Source: Elainella saxicola E1
GTDB taxonomy: Bacteria > Cyanobacteriota > Cyanobacteriia > Elainellales > Elainellaceae
Direction: 5' to 3'
DNA: 64,000 nt
NCBI GenBank assembly: GCA_002796835.1
Contig: LUGL01000016.1
Coordinates: forward strand, 1 to 64,000
How positions within the stretch are numbered: the stretch's first letter is position 1; the number at the start of each line of letters is the position of its first letter. A program made the translations under genes and the position numbers. Below the pieces are notes generated by a model. That model made no database searches, was not told the origin of the DNA, and saw nothing but the letters and a program-made list of their open reading frames with translations. Shown here one piece after another: positions 26,901-35,018 of this stretch.

Positions 26901-28134
26901 GCAGCACTTCCTCTTGCCAGGTCAATTCAAGGTTAGGTTCTTCCCCTTCAAACAGATCGGCCAGGGAATTCAGTTCTGCCATGCCGACTTCAGGTCCGGG
27001 CTGATGGCTGAGCAGTCCTGAACCCATTTCATCTTCAGACGCATTAAACTCAAACGCCTCAAACCCGGCATCTGTATCAGGTGTACCAAACCCTAATGCA
27101 TCAAAATCCAGGCTTAAATCGGAATTATCTTCGGGTAATTCATCAAAAGACAGTTCAGGCAGAGTCATTTCCTCTACACCTGCAAACATCTCTGAATCCA
27201 ATAGGCCTAGATCATTTTCCTCAGCAGTACCAAACAGATCAGTCAGCTCGGCATCTTCCAACGCAGTTTCGGCGATCGTCGCTTCTTCAGGCAGGAGAGC
27301 AATTAATTCGTCACTGGCCGCAACGTCTGTATTGCCTGTCAGGATCTGTTCTTGGGCTCGCTTAATGTCTTTAATAACGAGAGGAGCCAGCGCTTTGTAG
27401 GAATGGTCAGAATTGCCGATCGCTCGTTGGGCAGTTGCCATGAGGCTACACCAACTGGATAGATCAAGCTGTTCGCCGGATTGAGCCAACCCCTGACAAA
27501 TATTCTGAATTTGCTGCCGACTGGCAGGAGTATCTGCCTGCTTGAACAGTTGCAGCATTTCTCTGAGGCGAGCAGGCACATCGTTCTGGAAAATGAACCG
27601 TAGCGCACTTTCTTCGCTGGTGACCTGAGAAAGGGGAATGGCAGGTTGGGGTGCGGCAGCAGGACTTGAGATGGTATTTAAATTGACATCTGCAGGCGGC
27701 TGTGCCCCAGATTGACCGACCAGTTTGCCTAAATGCTGATTAATCTCCGCAAAAACAGGCTCAACTGCTGTCATTGCCTCTTCTGCTTTATCGTCAGTCA
27801 GGCCAAACGGACCTTGGAGGTGCTCAAGTAACTCCTGAAGCGTGTCGTAGACCCGGAGCAAGAGGGTTTCAAGCTTTTGATCGATCGTAACGGGACATTC
27901 TTTTAAAACTTTGAAATAATCTTCAAGCCGGTGGGCTGTGTTTTGAATACTGGCCAGACCCAACATGGCAGCGCCACCTTTGACCGAGTGTGCTGCACGG
28001 AAAAGTTCATGCACCATTTCTGGATCTGCAATGGTTGCCTGTAGGTTTAGCAAACCCTGCTCGATGGTATTGAGGTGGTCCTTGGCCTCCTCAATGAAAT
28101 AGCCCATGATGCGCTGTTGTTGTTCCGACAGCAT
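20971..28134 (-). CDS. Giant CheA-type hybrid histidine kinase (Hpt - acidic linker - HATPase - CheW - REC)
   Basis: The product is 2387 aa. The Hpt domain is at 1-~110 with phospho-acceptor His49 (AAHSVKGGAAML). The linker, about residue 290 to 1730, is Asp/Glu/Ser/Leu-rich with many variants of SFDLDLGAE and SDLDLFSEGE. Then come the CheA dimerisation region (VSVKHLDNLNNLVGEMVVNR), the HATPase (NNAIAHGIETPEQR, GRGVGLDVVRNNL), a CheW-like domain and a C-terminal REC with DIEMPRMDG. Domain order matches cyanobacterial PilL/PixL-type kinases controlling pili and motility, usually about 1000 aa, so the linker is exceptional. AGAGGAAT precedes the ATG. No CheY, CheW or MCP gene is adjacent. Confidence 0.9.
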   Translation of the reverse strand: MLSEQQQRIMGYFIEEAKDHLNTIEQGLLNLQATIADPEMVHELFRAAHSVKGGAAMLGLASIQNTAHRLEDYFKVLKECPVTIDQKLETLLLRVYDTLQELLEHLQGPFGLTDDKAEEAMTAVEPVFAEINQHLGKLVGQSGAQPPADVNLNTISSPAAAPQPAIPLSQVTSEESALRFIFQNDVPARLREMLQLFKQADTPASRQQIQNICQGLAQSGEQLDLSSWCSLMATAQRAIGNSDHSYKALAPLVIKDIKRAQEQILTGNTDVAASDELIALLPEEATIAETALEDAELTDLFGTAEENDLGLLDSEMFAGVEEMTLPELSFDELPEDNSDLSLDFDALGFGTPDTDAGFEAFEFNASEDEMGSGLLSHQPGPEVGMAELNSLADLFEGEEPNLELTWQEEVLPEIIEPSAEPSFEEESDLSDLLFQEQSEDLLLEETEDLSGLLNGMQLAPPENTESIDFNFGTDEEIAPEDDLFLDLSGLEPATSDDTDPFAMFAAENEAADLGSDQGEDRSPNLDALFTDLDGSAFDGFDLSDSELTDSELTDSGLASTSETLEQNIALNESSTEDWLTSGVTDAETLPEFDLDAELGGSNDLDIPKLSLENEESPAIDLANDFDLFGSETAAEPSDLDFSDLDLSGDLNAAALPEFDLDSELGGSNALDMPELNLEAEGSPTIDLANDLDLFGSETSETTAEPSDLNFADSELGGDLNFGELNLDDLNPDNGDQEANLNFSENSFDDLGFATDPDNTFLDSSNAIDIPELAASEELEQPEEEATSDSFVPQPLSDPWSDADTEEFNSLASEAAEWGQPASEIADLFSFDSSTTDSVADLNWQDDNPFVQPEAALNQTDELNLADFALDVTDLGDEELLDSSELVAFHLEDPEIGSDDLGFEALTDSSESADFNIPGLTEAADASETLNLDLSDELGMDAWSAAIEPNHELSNAPLPSDLDLNWFADNEEPAAQNMAVEEDIAFESVGLDNAFGLDLAADADAIPAESIDLAEFELSDDLADLSIDSDRSGDGFNWFTSDESDENATEPSLNFDDIGLDETVDPVLLETELETELETEGAAEAELADFDLEPTETSLDLFEGEPDISNAANDLDLANLTDGFELDFGAEAEGTTDNFGLDLSSEAEGTTDNFELDFGTGEADSLASSFDLDPNANHADDLNLSSLTDSFDFEASTEAEVAADDFDLDLGAADPDSLTNSFDLDLGVADSDSLANSFDLDFGADDVESLNAAQPTDSIDLNLGAEAPSSFDNDFDLELGTETSNDATDSFGLDLNADDANSLTDGFGLGFGNEPSDLTEEFELDLGSESDAVAADQFTSDFDLELGAEPEESPAAELLFDKETSDFDLELFSEGETSGSDLDLFSEGEASDSGLDLFLEGETGGSDLDLFSDAAAGADEASLELNDLDFDQATSTEFTADSLFDTELAETEPTFDLNELSFDDFGDDSGDDAESSLPSADESNDLAGLGIAGLGLAAGSAFFAANATANDSIDDFDFADASGELNDADFLLSESADRDNEALSELDFGLADLEPEAVEIEPTELAEPIVLEPELEDLDGFLDLESPDLSIAADTGLSNSDLEDWDALLTHESSEMDDLDALLSEQDAAEPVAFDDLEAVLAEDSFPVTAIHEDPPEEIAAETDDFADLDALLEDTPPVALPPEVTLAPPVPASAKAEVEDEFSDLEALLQDADQTLGMGSSPARKSPAAANRRPNRRSGLSEQTMRVSVKHLDNLNNLVGEMVVNRNSLEQAEERLRQFLDNLLYQVQQLSDVGQRMRDLYERSLLESSLLSSRRGQPVFTPISGFSPSGQTNHATGASFDALEMDRFTGFHTLSQEMIELIVRVRESASDIDFVVEETDQVTRNFRQITTQLQEGLTRSRMVPFSQTADRLPRGVRDNSLKYGKQAELVIEGRDTLIDKMIVELLYDPMTHLVNNAIAHGIETPEQRIASGKSPTGRITIRTFHQGNQTVISVSDDGAGINPETVRAKALAKGVITATQAREMSRLDTYDLLFHHGFSTVDQADDLRGRGVGLDVVRNNLNEIRGTINIDSVIGKGTTFTIRLPLTLSISKALCCISNRARIAFPMDGVEDMLDVPKERIQTDEQGRQCIQWRDILLPFQPLAELLRYNRVLGRGSVYGGNQEEDIISIVVLRSAGNFLALQVDQVLGEQEIVIKQLEGPVPKPIGVAGATVLGDGRIMPIADVLELIDLWQGRIRREPGSLLWDKGEQLPPEPVVASEPTVLIVDDSITVRELLSMTFSKVGYRVEQARDGQEAWEKLRSGLPCDLVFCDIEMPRMDGLELLSRIQKDPHLSHLPIAMLTSRGADRHRQMAVQLGAKGYFTKPYLEEMLLDAAQRMLKGEVMVVG

Positions 28135-28528
28135 AGCAGTATTCCTCTAAAACTCTGGGCAAATGCCCATAACAAAGTGTATTAATTGAAAGCACCCGCT
28201 GCAGAATTGGCATCAAGTTTGAAAAAGGTTGAAACCAATTGCTACATCATCATCTAAAGCAACTTGATGAAACCTTAATGGACCTAATGTACCCGATTCC
28301 TCCATTATCGACATCAAAATCCATCGAAAACCGCTTGCGAACTCTACCCAGATAGGTTAATCGCTCGATTCGAATATTGAATTCTGGCTCAATGAAATGA
28401 CCTACAGCCATTCGATTTGGAGCTGAGAATTCGCTTCATTTTAATCAAATCTTTTGCTAGCGCGATCGAAGATTAAACAAACTCAGTAACACTGCAAAAT
28501 TAGCGACTAAGAAAAGTAATAAAAGCGG
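28135..28528. other. Intergenic region upstream of the CheA-type gene
   Basis: Contains the ribosome site of the kinase gene at its left edge and presumably its promoter. No ORF, hairpin or repeat worth calling was seen. Confidence 0.4.
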
Positions 28529-28891
28529 TTACGAAGATTGCCAATCTGGGCAATGCTCATCTTGCACACCATAGGGATGCATGCCACAAACTAAGAAATT
28601 GCCGCCATAGGTTTGGCCATGATAGTGGTCACAGCCTTCACAAGCTTTCGGCATGGGAGGGGATGAAACCCGTTCCTGATTGATCTGTCTCAGAAATTCC
28701 AGGTAGGCTTCGGCATCGGCTAATCGACTTTTCTGTCGCCGTTTGCGTTCCAGCACATAAGTTGTTGTGGTGTAGCTCAGCAATCCAGCCCCTACCGCAG
28801 AGGCAGCAATTTGCACAGATTGGTTTTGAACACGCACTGCAACCAATAAGGCGATCCCTGCGCAGAGGCTTCCGAATGCTGTCTTACCCAT
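28529..28891 (-). CDS. Hypothetical membrane protein with C-terminal Cys cluster
   Basis: 120 residues. Two hydrophobic segments (about 5-20 and 28-48) are followed by a basic stretch (ERKRRQK) and a soluble tail with Cys/His residues: CEGCDHYHG, then CGMHPYG, then EHCPDW. The spacing suggests a small metal-binding or redox module on the cytoplasmic side. The same type of tail occurs in several cyanobacterial hypothetical proteins. Function unknown. Confidence 0.7.
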   Translation of the reverse strand: MGKTAFGSLCAGIALLVAVRVQNQSVQIAASAVGAGLLSYTTTTYVLERKRRQKSRLADAEAYLEFLRQINQERVSSPPMPKACEGCDHYHGQTYGGNFLVCGMHPYGVQDEHCPDWQSS

Positions 28892-29002
28892 AGTGATTTT
28901 TGCGATCGATTAGCAGCAATGGTCAAATGATTAGCAGCTACTTCTATTCCTAGACTAACCGCCTGGTTCAGAAAACGCTATCGCGATTCAGCCAATTCGG
29001 AC

Positions 29003-30658
29003 TTAGGATGCAGGAGGACTTTGGAGAATGGGGGCTAGTTGTTTTAAGTAATCGGTCCAAGCTGCGAGGGCAGTGGGATCAGAAGCCGATCGCCGCCGCA
29101 ACAGCACAACCCCATCTTGAAAATCGATCAATCCATACTGCTTGGTAATCAAATCTGAAACTCGTGCCGCTGTCTGAATCAAACTTTTCCGGTAGTCTGG
29201 AAAAGCGACTTGATACTGTTCTAAATACCAGAGGTCTGCGATCGCGTAATCGATCCGAATGACTTGATCTGCATCATTTCGTAACCGCAGCATGGGAAAC
29301 CGCAGTACTTCTCGCCGATCGGATAGATGCGCCACAATATGGTCGGTTGCCGTGACGCTAGCATCAGCAGGAATTTGCCTTAAGAGCGATCGAATCGCCT
29401 GACTATGTTGGATCTGGCGAGCAGGTGATACATAAACCCAGGGCTGAAACGAATCGGGAATTAGAAAAGACAAGGCTCGATTGGGGTTTGAGGTAACTGT
29501 AAAGAAAAGTGACAATACAATACACAAGGCCCAAAAGCGACGAAATCTCAGGCGTCGGAATAAGTTGGGATGATGGCTCCACCAGAGAACCGCTCCATAA
29601 AACAATCCCGGCACCAGCGTCATGGCATAGCGTAAGTGCAGCGACAAGGAAGTAATCACCTCGCGCTGAATCAGAATTTTGAGGGTGGGAAATCCAGCAA
29701 GCAGCCACGCTTCCGGTGAAATAATCGTAATAAATGCTAGAGGCATCCATTGGCCAGATAGATAGCGTACAGTTTGATTCAACGGAGTGAAAATCTCGAT
29801 CAGCAGTCGTCCAGGATTGCTGAGAATTGCCCACAATACTTGCAGGGTTGTTGCTTCTTCGGTATCCACAAACTGCCCAAACTGCTCGATCATGAAGCGT
29901 TCGGAAATATCGGTAGAAAAGAGCGGCATCACCAAATTGGTCAGCAGCAGCATGTAGGTCAGACTTAAGCTACATAGACCAACGCCCAAAAACAAATGAC
30001 GACGGCTAACGGCAAAGTAGAAGCCAATGCCAAACAGCACAACTCCACTGTCTTCTCGGACGAGCAGCGTCAGGATCGCGAGCAGCCCTACCAGCCACCA
30101 TCGCCGTTTTTCGATCGCCCAAAGCAACCCGAAAATGAACAGCGGAATCTGACAAATATCGTGAAAATTGGCCAGGGTAGGGCTAATGACGGCAGTGGCG
30201 GCGTAAAAGCTAATAGTTAACCAAGCTGCTAATTGGGGTGGGTGATAATGCCGTGCCAAAGCATAGAAGACAAGTCCTGATAAAGTCACCAGCGACACTT
30301 GCAGAACGGATAAGCCTGCGGGCGAAGGCCAGATTGCATAAAAGGGTAACCACAGCAGCAGGGCGGGGGTGAAGTGCTGCCCCAACCGTCGGTAGGCCAC
30401 ATCTGGAACTTCCCCCTGCATCACCAAACTCGATTCTGTTGAGGAAAGGGAACTTTCGAACCAGCGCCCATGTAGATTGTTCCAAAATACCTGGTTAAAG
30501 ATACCCTGATCGAACGAGACGTAGGTTGGGTAAAAGTTGTAATAGCGTTGCAGCACCAATCCACAGCAGATGATCCAAAACAGTGCTGCTGCAATCATCA
30601 CCCATCGCAACTCCGCTGATTTGGTTAAATTCAACCGCAGATCGCGCCAAAACACCAT
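29003..30658 (-). CDS. DUF2079 polytopic membrane protein
   Basis: The 551-aa protein has roughly ten hydrophobic segments and a soluble C-terminal domain. The N-terminal signature YVSFDQGIFNQVFWNNLHG and the following GQHFTPALLLWLPFYAIWP are typical of DUF2079 proteins, thought to be related to GT-C-type membrane glycosyltransferases. The Asp in SFDQG after the first TM would be the catalytic candidate; this is inference. A 17-bp tandem repeat lies just upstream of the start. Confidence 0.85.
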   Translation of the reverse strand: MVFWRDLRLNLTKSAELRWVMIAAALFWIICCGLVLQRYYNFYPTYVSFDQGIFNQVFWNNLHGRWFESSLSSTESSLVMQGEVPDVAYRRLGQHFTPALLLWLPFYAIWPSPAGLSVLQVSLVTLSGLVFYALARHYHPPQLAAWLTISFYAATAVISPTLANFHDICQIPLFIFGLLWAIEKRRWWLVGLLAILTLLVREDSGVVLFGIGFYFAVSRRHLFLGVGLCSLSLTYMLLLTNLVMPLFSTDISERFMIEQFGQFVDTEEATTLQVLWAILSNPGRLLIEIFTPLNQTVRYLSGQWMPLAFITIISPEAWLLAGFPTLKILIQREVITSLSLHLRYAMTLVPGLFYGAVLWWSHHPNLFRRLRFRRFWALCIVLSLFFTVTSNPNRALSFLIPDSFQPWVYVSPARQIQHSQAIRSLLRQIPADASVTATDHIVAHLSDRREVLRFPMLRLRNDADQVIRIDYAIADLWYLEQYQVAFPDYRKSLIQTAARVSDLITKQYGLIDFQDGVVLLRRRSASDPTALAAWTDYLKQLAPILQSPPAS

Positions 30659-30701
30659 GCTTCCTCACTTAAATCCTTGCTCAACCGTCTCATGTCTTGA
30701 T

Positions 30702-30752
30702 CGATTTCTTAAGCAAACCGATTTCTTAAGCAAACCGATTTCTTAAGCAAAC
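30702..30752. repeat. Three perfect tandem copies of a 17-bp unit
   Basis: CGATTTCTTAAGCAAAC is repeated three times without mismatch, with a degenerate fourth copy (CGGTTCCTCAATCAAA). It lies in the leader of the DUF2079 gene, between it and psaX. Typical of cyanobacterial short tandemly repeated repetitive sequences. Confidence 0.9.
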
Positions 30753-30870
30753 CGGTTCCTCAATCAAAAAGAGGCACGATCGATCGCGCCTCCGTTAGCA
30801 ATTGTCCAATTCAGTCTCAGCATCTCCCAAAGTGGGCTGAGGGAAAGCAAGAACTGAGCGAAATATTCAG

Positions 30871-30981
30871 CTATTTCAAGATGCCAAAGTAAAATGCCGC
30901 GACCAGAAGATTACCTGCAAGCAGCAACAGTGCCCATCCGGTGCGGAAAGTATAAGCAGGTTTGCTAGTTTTGGTTGCCAT
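30871..30981 (-). CDS. psaX: Photosystem I subunit PsaX
   Basis: A 36-codon frame too short for the ORF track, reading MATKTSKPAYTFRTGWALLL, then LAGNLLVAAFYFGILK and TAG. It closely resembles the single-helix PsaX subunit known from thermophilic Thermosynechococcus photosystem I, including AYTFRT near the N-terminus and NLLVAAFYFGILK at the end. PsaX binds a chlorophyll at the periphery of PSI and is present in only some cyanobacteria. AAGAGAG lies about 10 bp upstream of ATG 30981. Confidence 0.88.
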   Translation of the reverse strand: MATKTSKPAYTFRTGWALLLLAGNLLVAAFYFGILK

Positions 30982-31203
30982 AGGAATAAACTCTCTTTGT
31001 TCTTACTTAACGCTGGAGTCAATTTTTTAATTGACTTAATTATTAATTAATTATCGAGCAGAGCGTACTCCATCTCACCGCAAGATTTGAAAAACTTAGC
31101 ACCAAACTCTCAATTTTTTTGAAACCTGTTTCTTCAGCGATCGCGTCCCTGAATGTCAAGCGCTTTAGGTATAGAAATGTCCAATAATCGGGCAGTTTGG
31201 CTT

Positions 31204-32139
31204 CTACTCTGCTTCACCTGCATGATAGGAACTGCGGACTAAAGGTCCCGATCGCACATGAGAAAATCCCATCTCACGAGCAATTGTTCCCAGTCGATCG
31301 AACTCTTCTGGCGTCCAATATTTTTGCACAGGCAGATGCTCTAGCGAAGGCCGCATATATTGGCCCAGGGTCAACCGATCACAATCGACCGATCGTAAGT
31401 CCTGCAAGGTTTCGATCACTTCAGCTTCTGTCTCGCCGTGGCCCAGCATCAAGCCTGACTTAGTTGGAATCTGAGGATTGAGTTCCTTCACCCATTTCAA
31501 GACCCGTAACGAGCGATCATATTTGGCTCCGCGTCGCACGACCCCTTGCAGGCGATTTACCGTTTCAATGTTGTGGTTATAGCAGGCAGGTTCCGATTGG
31601 ACGACCGTTGCTACCCGCTCATACTGACCTGTTTCGCCCGTAATTCCGCCCCAAAAGTCAGGCGTCAACACTTCAATCTGGATCTGCGGATCGACTTGGC
31701 GAATGGCGACCATCGTTTTCACAAACCAACTAGCTCCCTGATCGGGCAGGTCGTCGCGGGTCACAGAGGTGAGCACCACATAACGCAACCCCAACAATTC
31801 AACGGCTTCTGCTACTTTGCGTGGCTCATCCGGATCAAGCGGCATTGGCGCATGACCTTTGTCTACTTGACAGAACGCGCAAGCCCGCGTGCAAGTAGGC
31901 CCCATAAGCAGAAATGTTGCAGTTCGTTGGGCATAGCACTCGCCCCGATTTGGGCAGCGCCCCTCTTCACAGATCGTATGAATTTGGCGTTGTTTGATAA
32001 TTTGCTGAACCGTGGAAATTTCACTCGCTTTGCCGATCGAACGTCGTAACCAGTCCGGTAATCCTTGTACGATCGATTGCCGAGGACGTTGCGGAGTTTC
32101 AGGGGTGGGTTTAGTCGATTGAGTCTCAGGAAGTTGCAT
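31204..32139 (-). CDS. lipA: Lipoyl synthase LipA
   Basis: A 311-aa radical-SAM enzyme that inserts two sulfurs into octanoyl groups on lipoyl domains. The SAM cluster motif is CTRACAFC. The auxiliary cluster Cys residues are in [12 protein letters not shown], and the RSSYHAGE end carries the conserved C-terminal Ser. ATG 32139 (MQLPETQ) is preferred over the track start; upstream residues are not conserved and no strong ribosome site separates them. Its substrate, the E2 lipoyl domain, is encoded in this window by pdhC. Confidence 0.93.
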   Translation of the reverse strand: MQLPETQSTKPTPETPQRPRQSIVQGLPDWLRRSIGKASEISTVQQIIKQRQIHTICEEGRCPNRGECYAQRTATFLLMGPTCTRACAFCQVDKGHAPMPLDPDEPRKVAEAVELLGLRYVVLTSVTRDDLPDQGASWFVKTMVAIRQVDPQIQIEVLTPDFWGGITGETGQYERVATVVQSEPACYNHNIETVNRLQGVVRRGAKYDRSLRVLKWVKELNPQIPTKSGLMLGHGETEAEVIETLQDLRSVDCDRLTLGQYMRPSLEHLPVQKYWTPEEFDRLGTIAREMGFSHVRSGPLVRSSYHAGEAE

Positions 32140-32530
32140 CACAAATGAGAGCGATCGCGCTAGAAGATTGAGGCATAAGTGCCACAAAAAACGAGTTAGA
32201 GCAGGTTGGGTACTGCGACAAACTCAACTTCCTATCTTAGAAGGTAAAGATAAATTTTCGAGAGGCTGGGGAATAGTAAGACTGGCGATCGCTGTTATCT
32301 CAAGCTAAGATTCTGACTACATCTTTATTCTTATCCTTAAACCTATACAAGGTAAGTCATGTTTGCTCAGGACAGCTTCAGCCAAATCTGCCTAGCTTTT
32401 TCCTGGCTTTAGATCTGATTGAGCAATGGTTTGATTGAGCAATCAGTGACTTTTGCTCTCAGGAATCAATAATATTGAGTGTAAGCGCAGCTCGCTTTTT
32501 TCGTTCCTACACCAACCCGAGGAGTCCACC
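32140..32530. other. Intergenic region between lipA and the response regulator
   Basis: Divergent promoter space. It carries a short direct repeat (TTGATTGAGCAAT-like, twice near 32415-32445) and GAGGAGT before the response regulator GTG. No gene seen. Confidence 0.4.
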
Positions 32531-33073
32531 GTGGCAAGTCATAAAATCCTGGTTATTGATGACAGTCGAGTCATCCGCAATATGGTACGGGACATGTTGC
32601 CCAAAGGAAATTTCCAGGTTCTGGAGGCAAAGGACGGCGTTGAAGGACTCAACTGCATCCGCCAAGAGCGTCCTAACCTGATCATGTTAGATTTTCTGCT
32701 GCCCCGTATGAGTGGCTGGGAAGTTTTTCAGCAAATTCAATCTCAGACTGATCTTCAAAGCATTCCTCTTGTCTTAATGTCGGGACGCCGGGAAGAAGTT
32801 GCCGAAAAGATTCCTGAACCCTTTGAGTATTTCGAATTTATTGAGAAACCCTTTGAGCAGAAAGAGCTGATTGAGGCGATTAAATCTGCAATGGCAAAGG
32901 CGAGACTGCCTCGACCTAGAGCCGCCACGAGTGCAACACCAGCAGCAGCGGCAACGGGTTCGGCTGATGTGGATGCATTGAATCAAAAAATTCAGAAAAT
33001 GCAGGCTGAAATTGATGCATTGAAGAAACAAATGGCGCAGTTGCTAGCCTTTGTGAAACAAAAACTGAAATAG
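32531..33073 (+). CDS. CheY-like response regulator with C-terminal coiled coil
   Basis: 180 aa from GTG 32531, chosen because GAGGAG lies 7 bp upstream and VASHKILVIDDS is a natural REC start. The REC domain (about 5-120) has the acidic pair DD, phospho-acceptor Asp in LIMLDFLLP and the conserved Lys in FIEKPF. A Pro/Ala/Thr linker follows, then a short heptad-like helix (LNQKIQKMQAEIDALKKQM). No DNA-binding domain, so it probably signals by protein contact. Partner kinase unknown. Confidence 0.87.
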   Translation: MASHKILVIDDSRVIRNMVRDMLPKGNFQVLEAKDGVEGLNCIRQERPNLIMLDFLLPRMSGWEVFQQIQSQTDLQSIPLVLMSGRREEVAEKIPEPFEYFEFIEKPFEQKELIEAIKSAMAKARLPRPRAATSATPAAAATGSADVDALNQKIQKMQAEIDALKKQMAQLLAFVKQKLK

Positions 33074-33107
33074 AGCACAATGCTTTTGCCAATTCATTGG
33101 CATCTTC

Positions 33108-33143
33108 AAGGCGTGCATGATCAGTCAGACACGCCCTTCATTT
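33108..33143. terminator. Probable bidirectional terminator
   Basis: AAGGCGTG and CACGCCCTT form a stem between the convergent response-regulator and rsmG genes. A weak T/A tract follows on the plus strand. Confidence 0.5.
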
Positions 33144-33205
33144 ACTTTTAAAAACTTAAGAAAATTTCTGAATCAGCTGACCCAAGCCTCCAGGAGTTGT
33201 GTGGC

Positions 33206-34003
33206 TTACAGGGGCTTTTGGGTGGGCACGCCGATCGCCCGTGGGTAAATTGCAGGCGTTGGCTTCACTTTTTTCAGATGCACACAGTGGCGGATACTGT
33301 GGCTAAAGGGAGTTGTAAAGGGATCGACTCGATCGATCTGGCCGCCCAAGCGTTCAACTGCCAATTCAAGTGCCTCTGCTTCTTCTGCTAGCCACTGACC
33401 TCGATACAGAACGGCAGTGCCCCCTAGCTTAAGTAAAGGCAGCGTGTATTCCGCACAAACGGATGCTGTTGCAACTGCCCGAATGAGGGCCAGGTCATAT
33501 TGCTGGCGATGCTGCTGCGACTGTCCTGCCTGTTCTGCCCGATCGACCTGCGTGTTGACATTGGATAGCTCTAAAGTGGCGATCACCGCTTCTAGAAACG
33601 CAATTTTTTTGCGTGTAGAGTCTAATAAAGTCAATTGCCATTGAGGACAGGCGATCGCGACAGGCATACCCGGAAAGCCACCGCCTGTACCCACATCGAT
33701 CACTCGCAGCACTGTCCCCTCTGGCTGACTCAACCAGGGTTGAATTCCCCGTAGCGAATCCCACAAATGCTTCTCCCAAAACTCTTGAGGCTCGGTAATG
33801 CGAGTCAGGTTCAGCTGTTGATTCCCCTTGAGGATTTCATCATAGAGATGCTGATAGTTGGCTTGCTGCCTAGCAGTGGGTTGCCAGGAAAGGGTTTGTT
33901 GCCATATTTCCTGAAGTTCAGGCAGGACTGGATCTAAATGCTGTTGCACTACGGTGATGAATGACTTGGGCAATGATTTGGGCAATGATTTGGTCAGGAG
34001 CAA
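33206..34003 (-). CDS. rsmG: 16S rRNA (guanine-527-N7)-methyltransferase RsmG
   Basis: A 265-aa Rossmann methyltransferase. The SAM-binding motif is IDVGTGGGFPGMPVAI, with the RsmG signature NLTRITEPQEFWEKHLWDSL before it and the DLALIRAVA strand after it. It methylates G527 in the decoding centre of 16S rRNA. The start is uncertain: TTG 34003 precedes a repeated SLPKSLPKSF leader that reflects a DNA repeat, and a GTG slightly downstream is possible. Followed on the same strand, upstream, by an ECF-type ATPase gene. Confidence 0.9.
   Translation of the reverse strand: MLLTKSLPKSLPKSFITVVQQHLDPVLPELQEIWQQTLSWQPTARQQANYQHLYDEILKGNQQLNLTRITEPQEFWEKHLWDSLRGIQPWLSQPEGTVLRVIDVGTGGGFPGMPVAIACPQWQLTLLDSTRKKIAFLEAVIATLELSNVNTQVDRAEQAGQSQQHRQQYDLALIRAVATASVCAEYTLPLLKLGGTAVLYRGQWLAEEAEALELAVERLGGQIDRVDPFTTPFSHSIRHCVHLKKVKPTPAIYPRAIGVPTQKPL
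33966..33989. repeat. Two tandem 12-bp copies inside the rsmG 5' end
   Basis: TTGGGCAATGAT occurs twice head to tail with a partial third copy. It expands the N-terminus of RsmG to SLPKSLPKSF and clouds the start choice. Confidence 0.8.
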
Positions 34004-34054
34004 CTTGTGGTGAATGGCTTTACTTCAATTCTCCTTAGTCTGAGCTTTTCCGAT

Positions 34055-34744
34055 TCAGAATCCTGCTTTTAGCTCAGCACTGGCTGGCGAAGTCTGCCTG
34101 GTAGCTAACGTGGCTGGATCTGCGACAGATAGAACGCCATGATCGAGTGTCCAACAGCGATCGGCAATGCCAGCCAGTTCCCCCGGTTCATGAGAGACGA
34201 TCAGCAATGTCCACTGTTGCTTCAGTTGAGTTAGCAGACTGATCACCTGTTGCCGCATCGACCAATCTAATCCTGCGGTTGGTTCATCAAGCAACAACAA
34301 ATAGGGCTGACGAATCAATTGCACAGCCAAGGCCAAACGGCGTTGTTGTCCGCCACTGAGCGATCGAGGAGCCGTCGAGAGCGGCAAATGAGCTAATCCA
34401 ACCGCCTGCAAAGCTTGATCAATCCGCTCCTTGCTCAACTCAGGATGGCCCAGCCGCAATTCTTCTAACAAAGTATGGCCACAAAAATGCCGTTCCGGAA
34501 ACTGGAACACCAGTCCTGCCAACTGTTGTAACTGATCGGGGGCCAATTCCTGATCTCGCCACATCACTTTACCTGCCGTTTTCTGAGCGAGTCCAGCTAA
34601 CACTTCCAGTAGCGTACTTTTTCCAGAACCGCTGGGACCGATCACCAACCCTAATTGCTGAGGGGCAAGTTCAAGATTGAGGGCCTTGAGAATTGCGATC
34701 GGAGTCGCAGCAGGGTGATAGGTCAGATCTTTGAGATAGAGCAT
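34055..34744 (-). CDS. ECF/CbiO-type ABC transporter ATPase
   Basis: 229 aa with Walker A GPSGSGKST, signature LSGGQQRRLALA, Walker B LLLLDEPTAGLD and a switch His in IVSHEP. The Q-loop region VFQFPERHFCG is typical of energy-coupling-factor ATPases of vitamin and metal transporters. No T-component is adjacent. A BioY substrate-binding subunit is encoded about 9 kb away and could use this ATPase, but that is inference. It lies 51 bp upstream of rsmG on the same strand. Confidence 0.85.
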   Translation of the reverse strand: MLYLKDLTYHPAATPIAILKALNLELAPQQLGLVIGPSGSGKSTLLEVLAGLAQKTAGKVMWRDQELAPDQLQQLAGLVFQFPERHFCGHTLLEELRLGHPELSKERIDQALQAVGLAHLPLSTAPRSLSGGQQRRLALAVQLIRQPYLLLLDEPTAGLDWSMRQQVISLLTQLKQQWTLLIVSHEPGELAGIADRCWTLDHGVLSVADPATLATRQTSPASAELKAGF

Positions 34745-34914
34745 TCGGGCAGGCGCAGCAGCTCAGTAGGGTTGCAGTGAATCTTTTCCTTTATAGCAGT
34801 TAGCTTAACCTTGAAGGTTGATGGATGGAACCTGAGATAGTGCAATCCCGTCATAATCCCTCGGCTCATTGACGCAAATTTAACCGCTCAGGTTAGATTA
34901 CAGAGTGACAGCTT

Positions 34915-34946
34915 TGTCTTGTTTCTACAGTGTCTTGTTTCTACAG
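34915..34946. repeat. Tandem 16-bp repeat, two copies
   Basis: TGTCTTGTTTCTACAG occurs twice in direct succession, between the ECF ATPase start and the TPR gene. Confidence 0.85.
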
Positions 34947-35018
34947 TCAGTTCTGTTGATTTGCAGAATTCCTCCTGTTAACCCGCACCATTGATCGTTC
35001 GTTCCTTCACAATCTGTC

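Noticed and set aside
30702-30752. The 17-bp repeats as a small CRISPR array
   Set aside because: Units are directly adjacent with no spacers and far shorter than CRISPR repeats.
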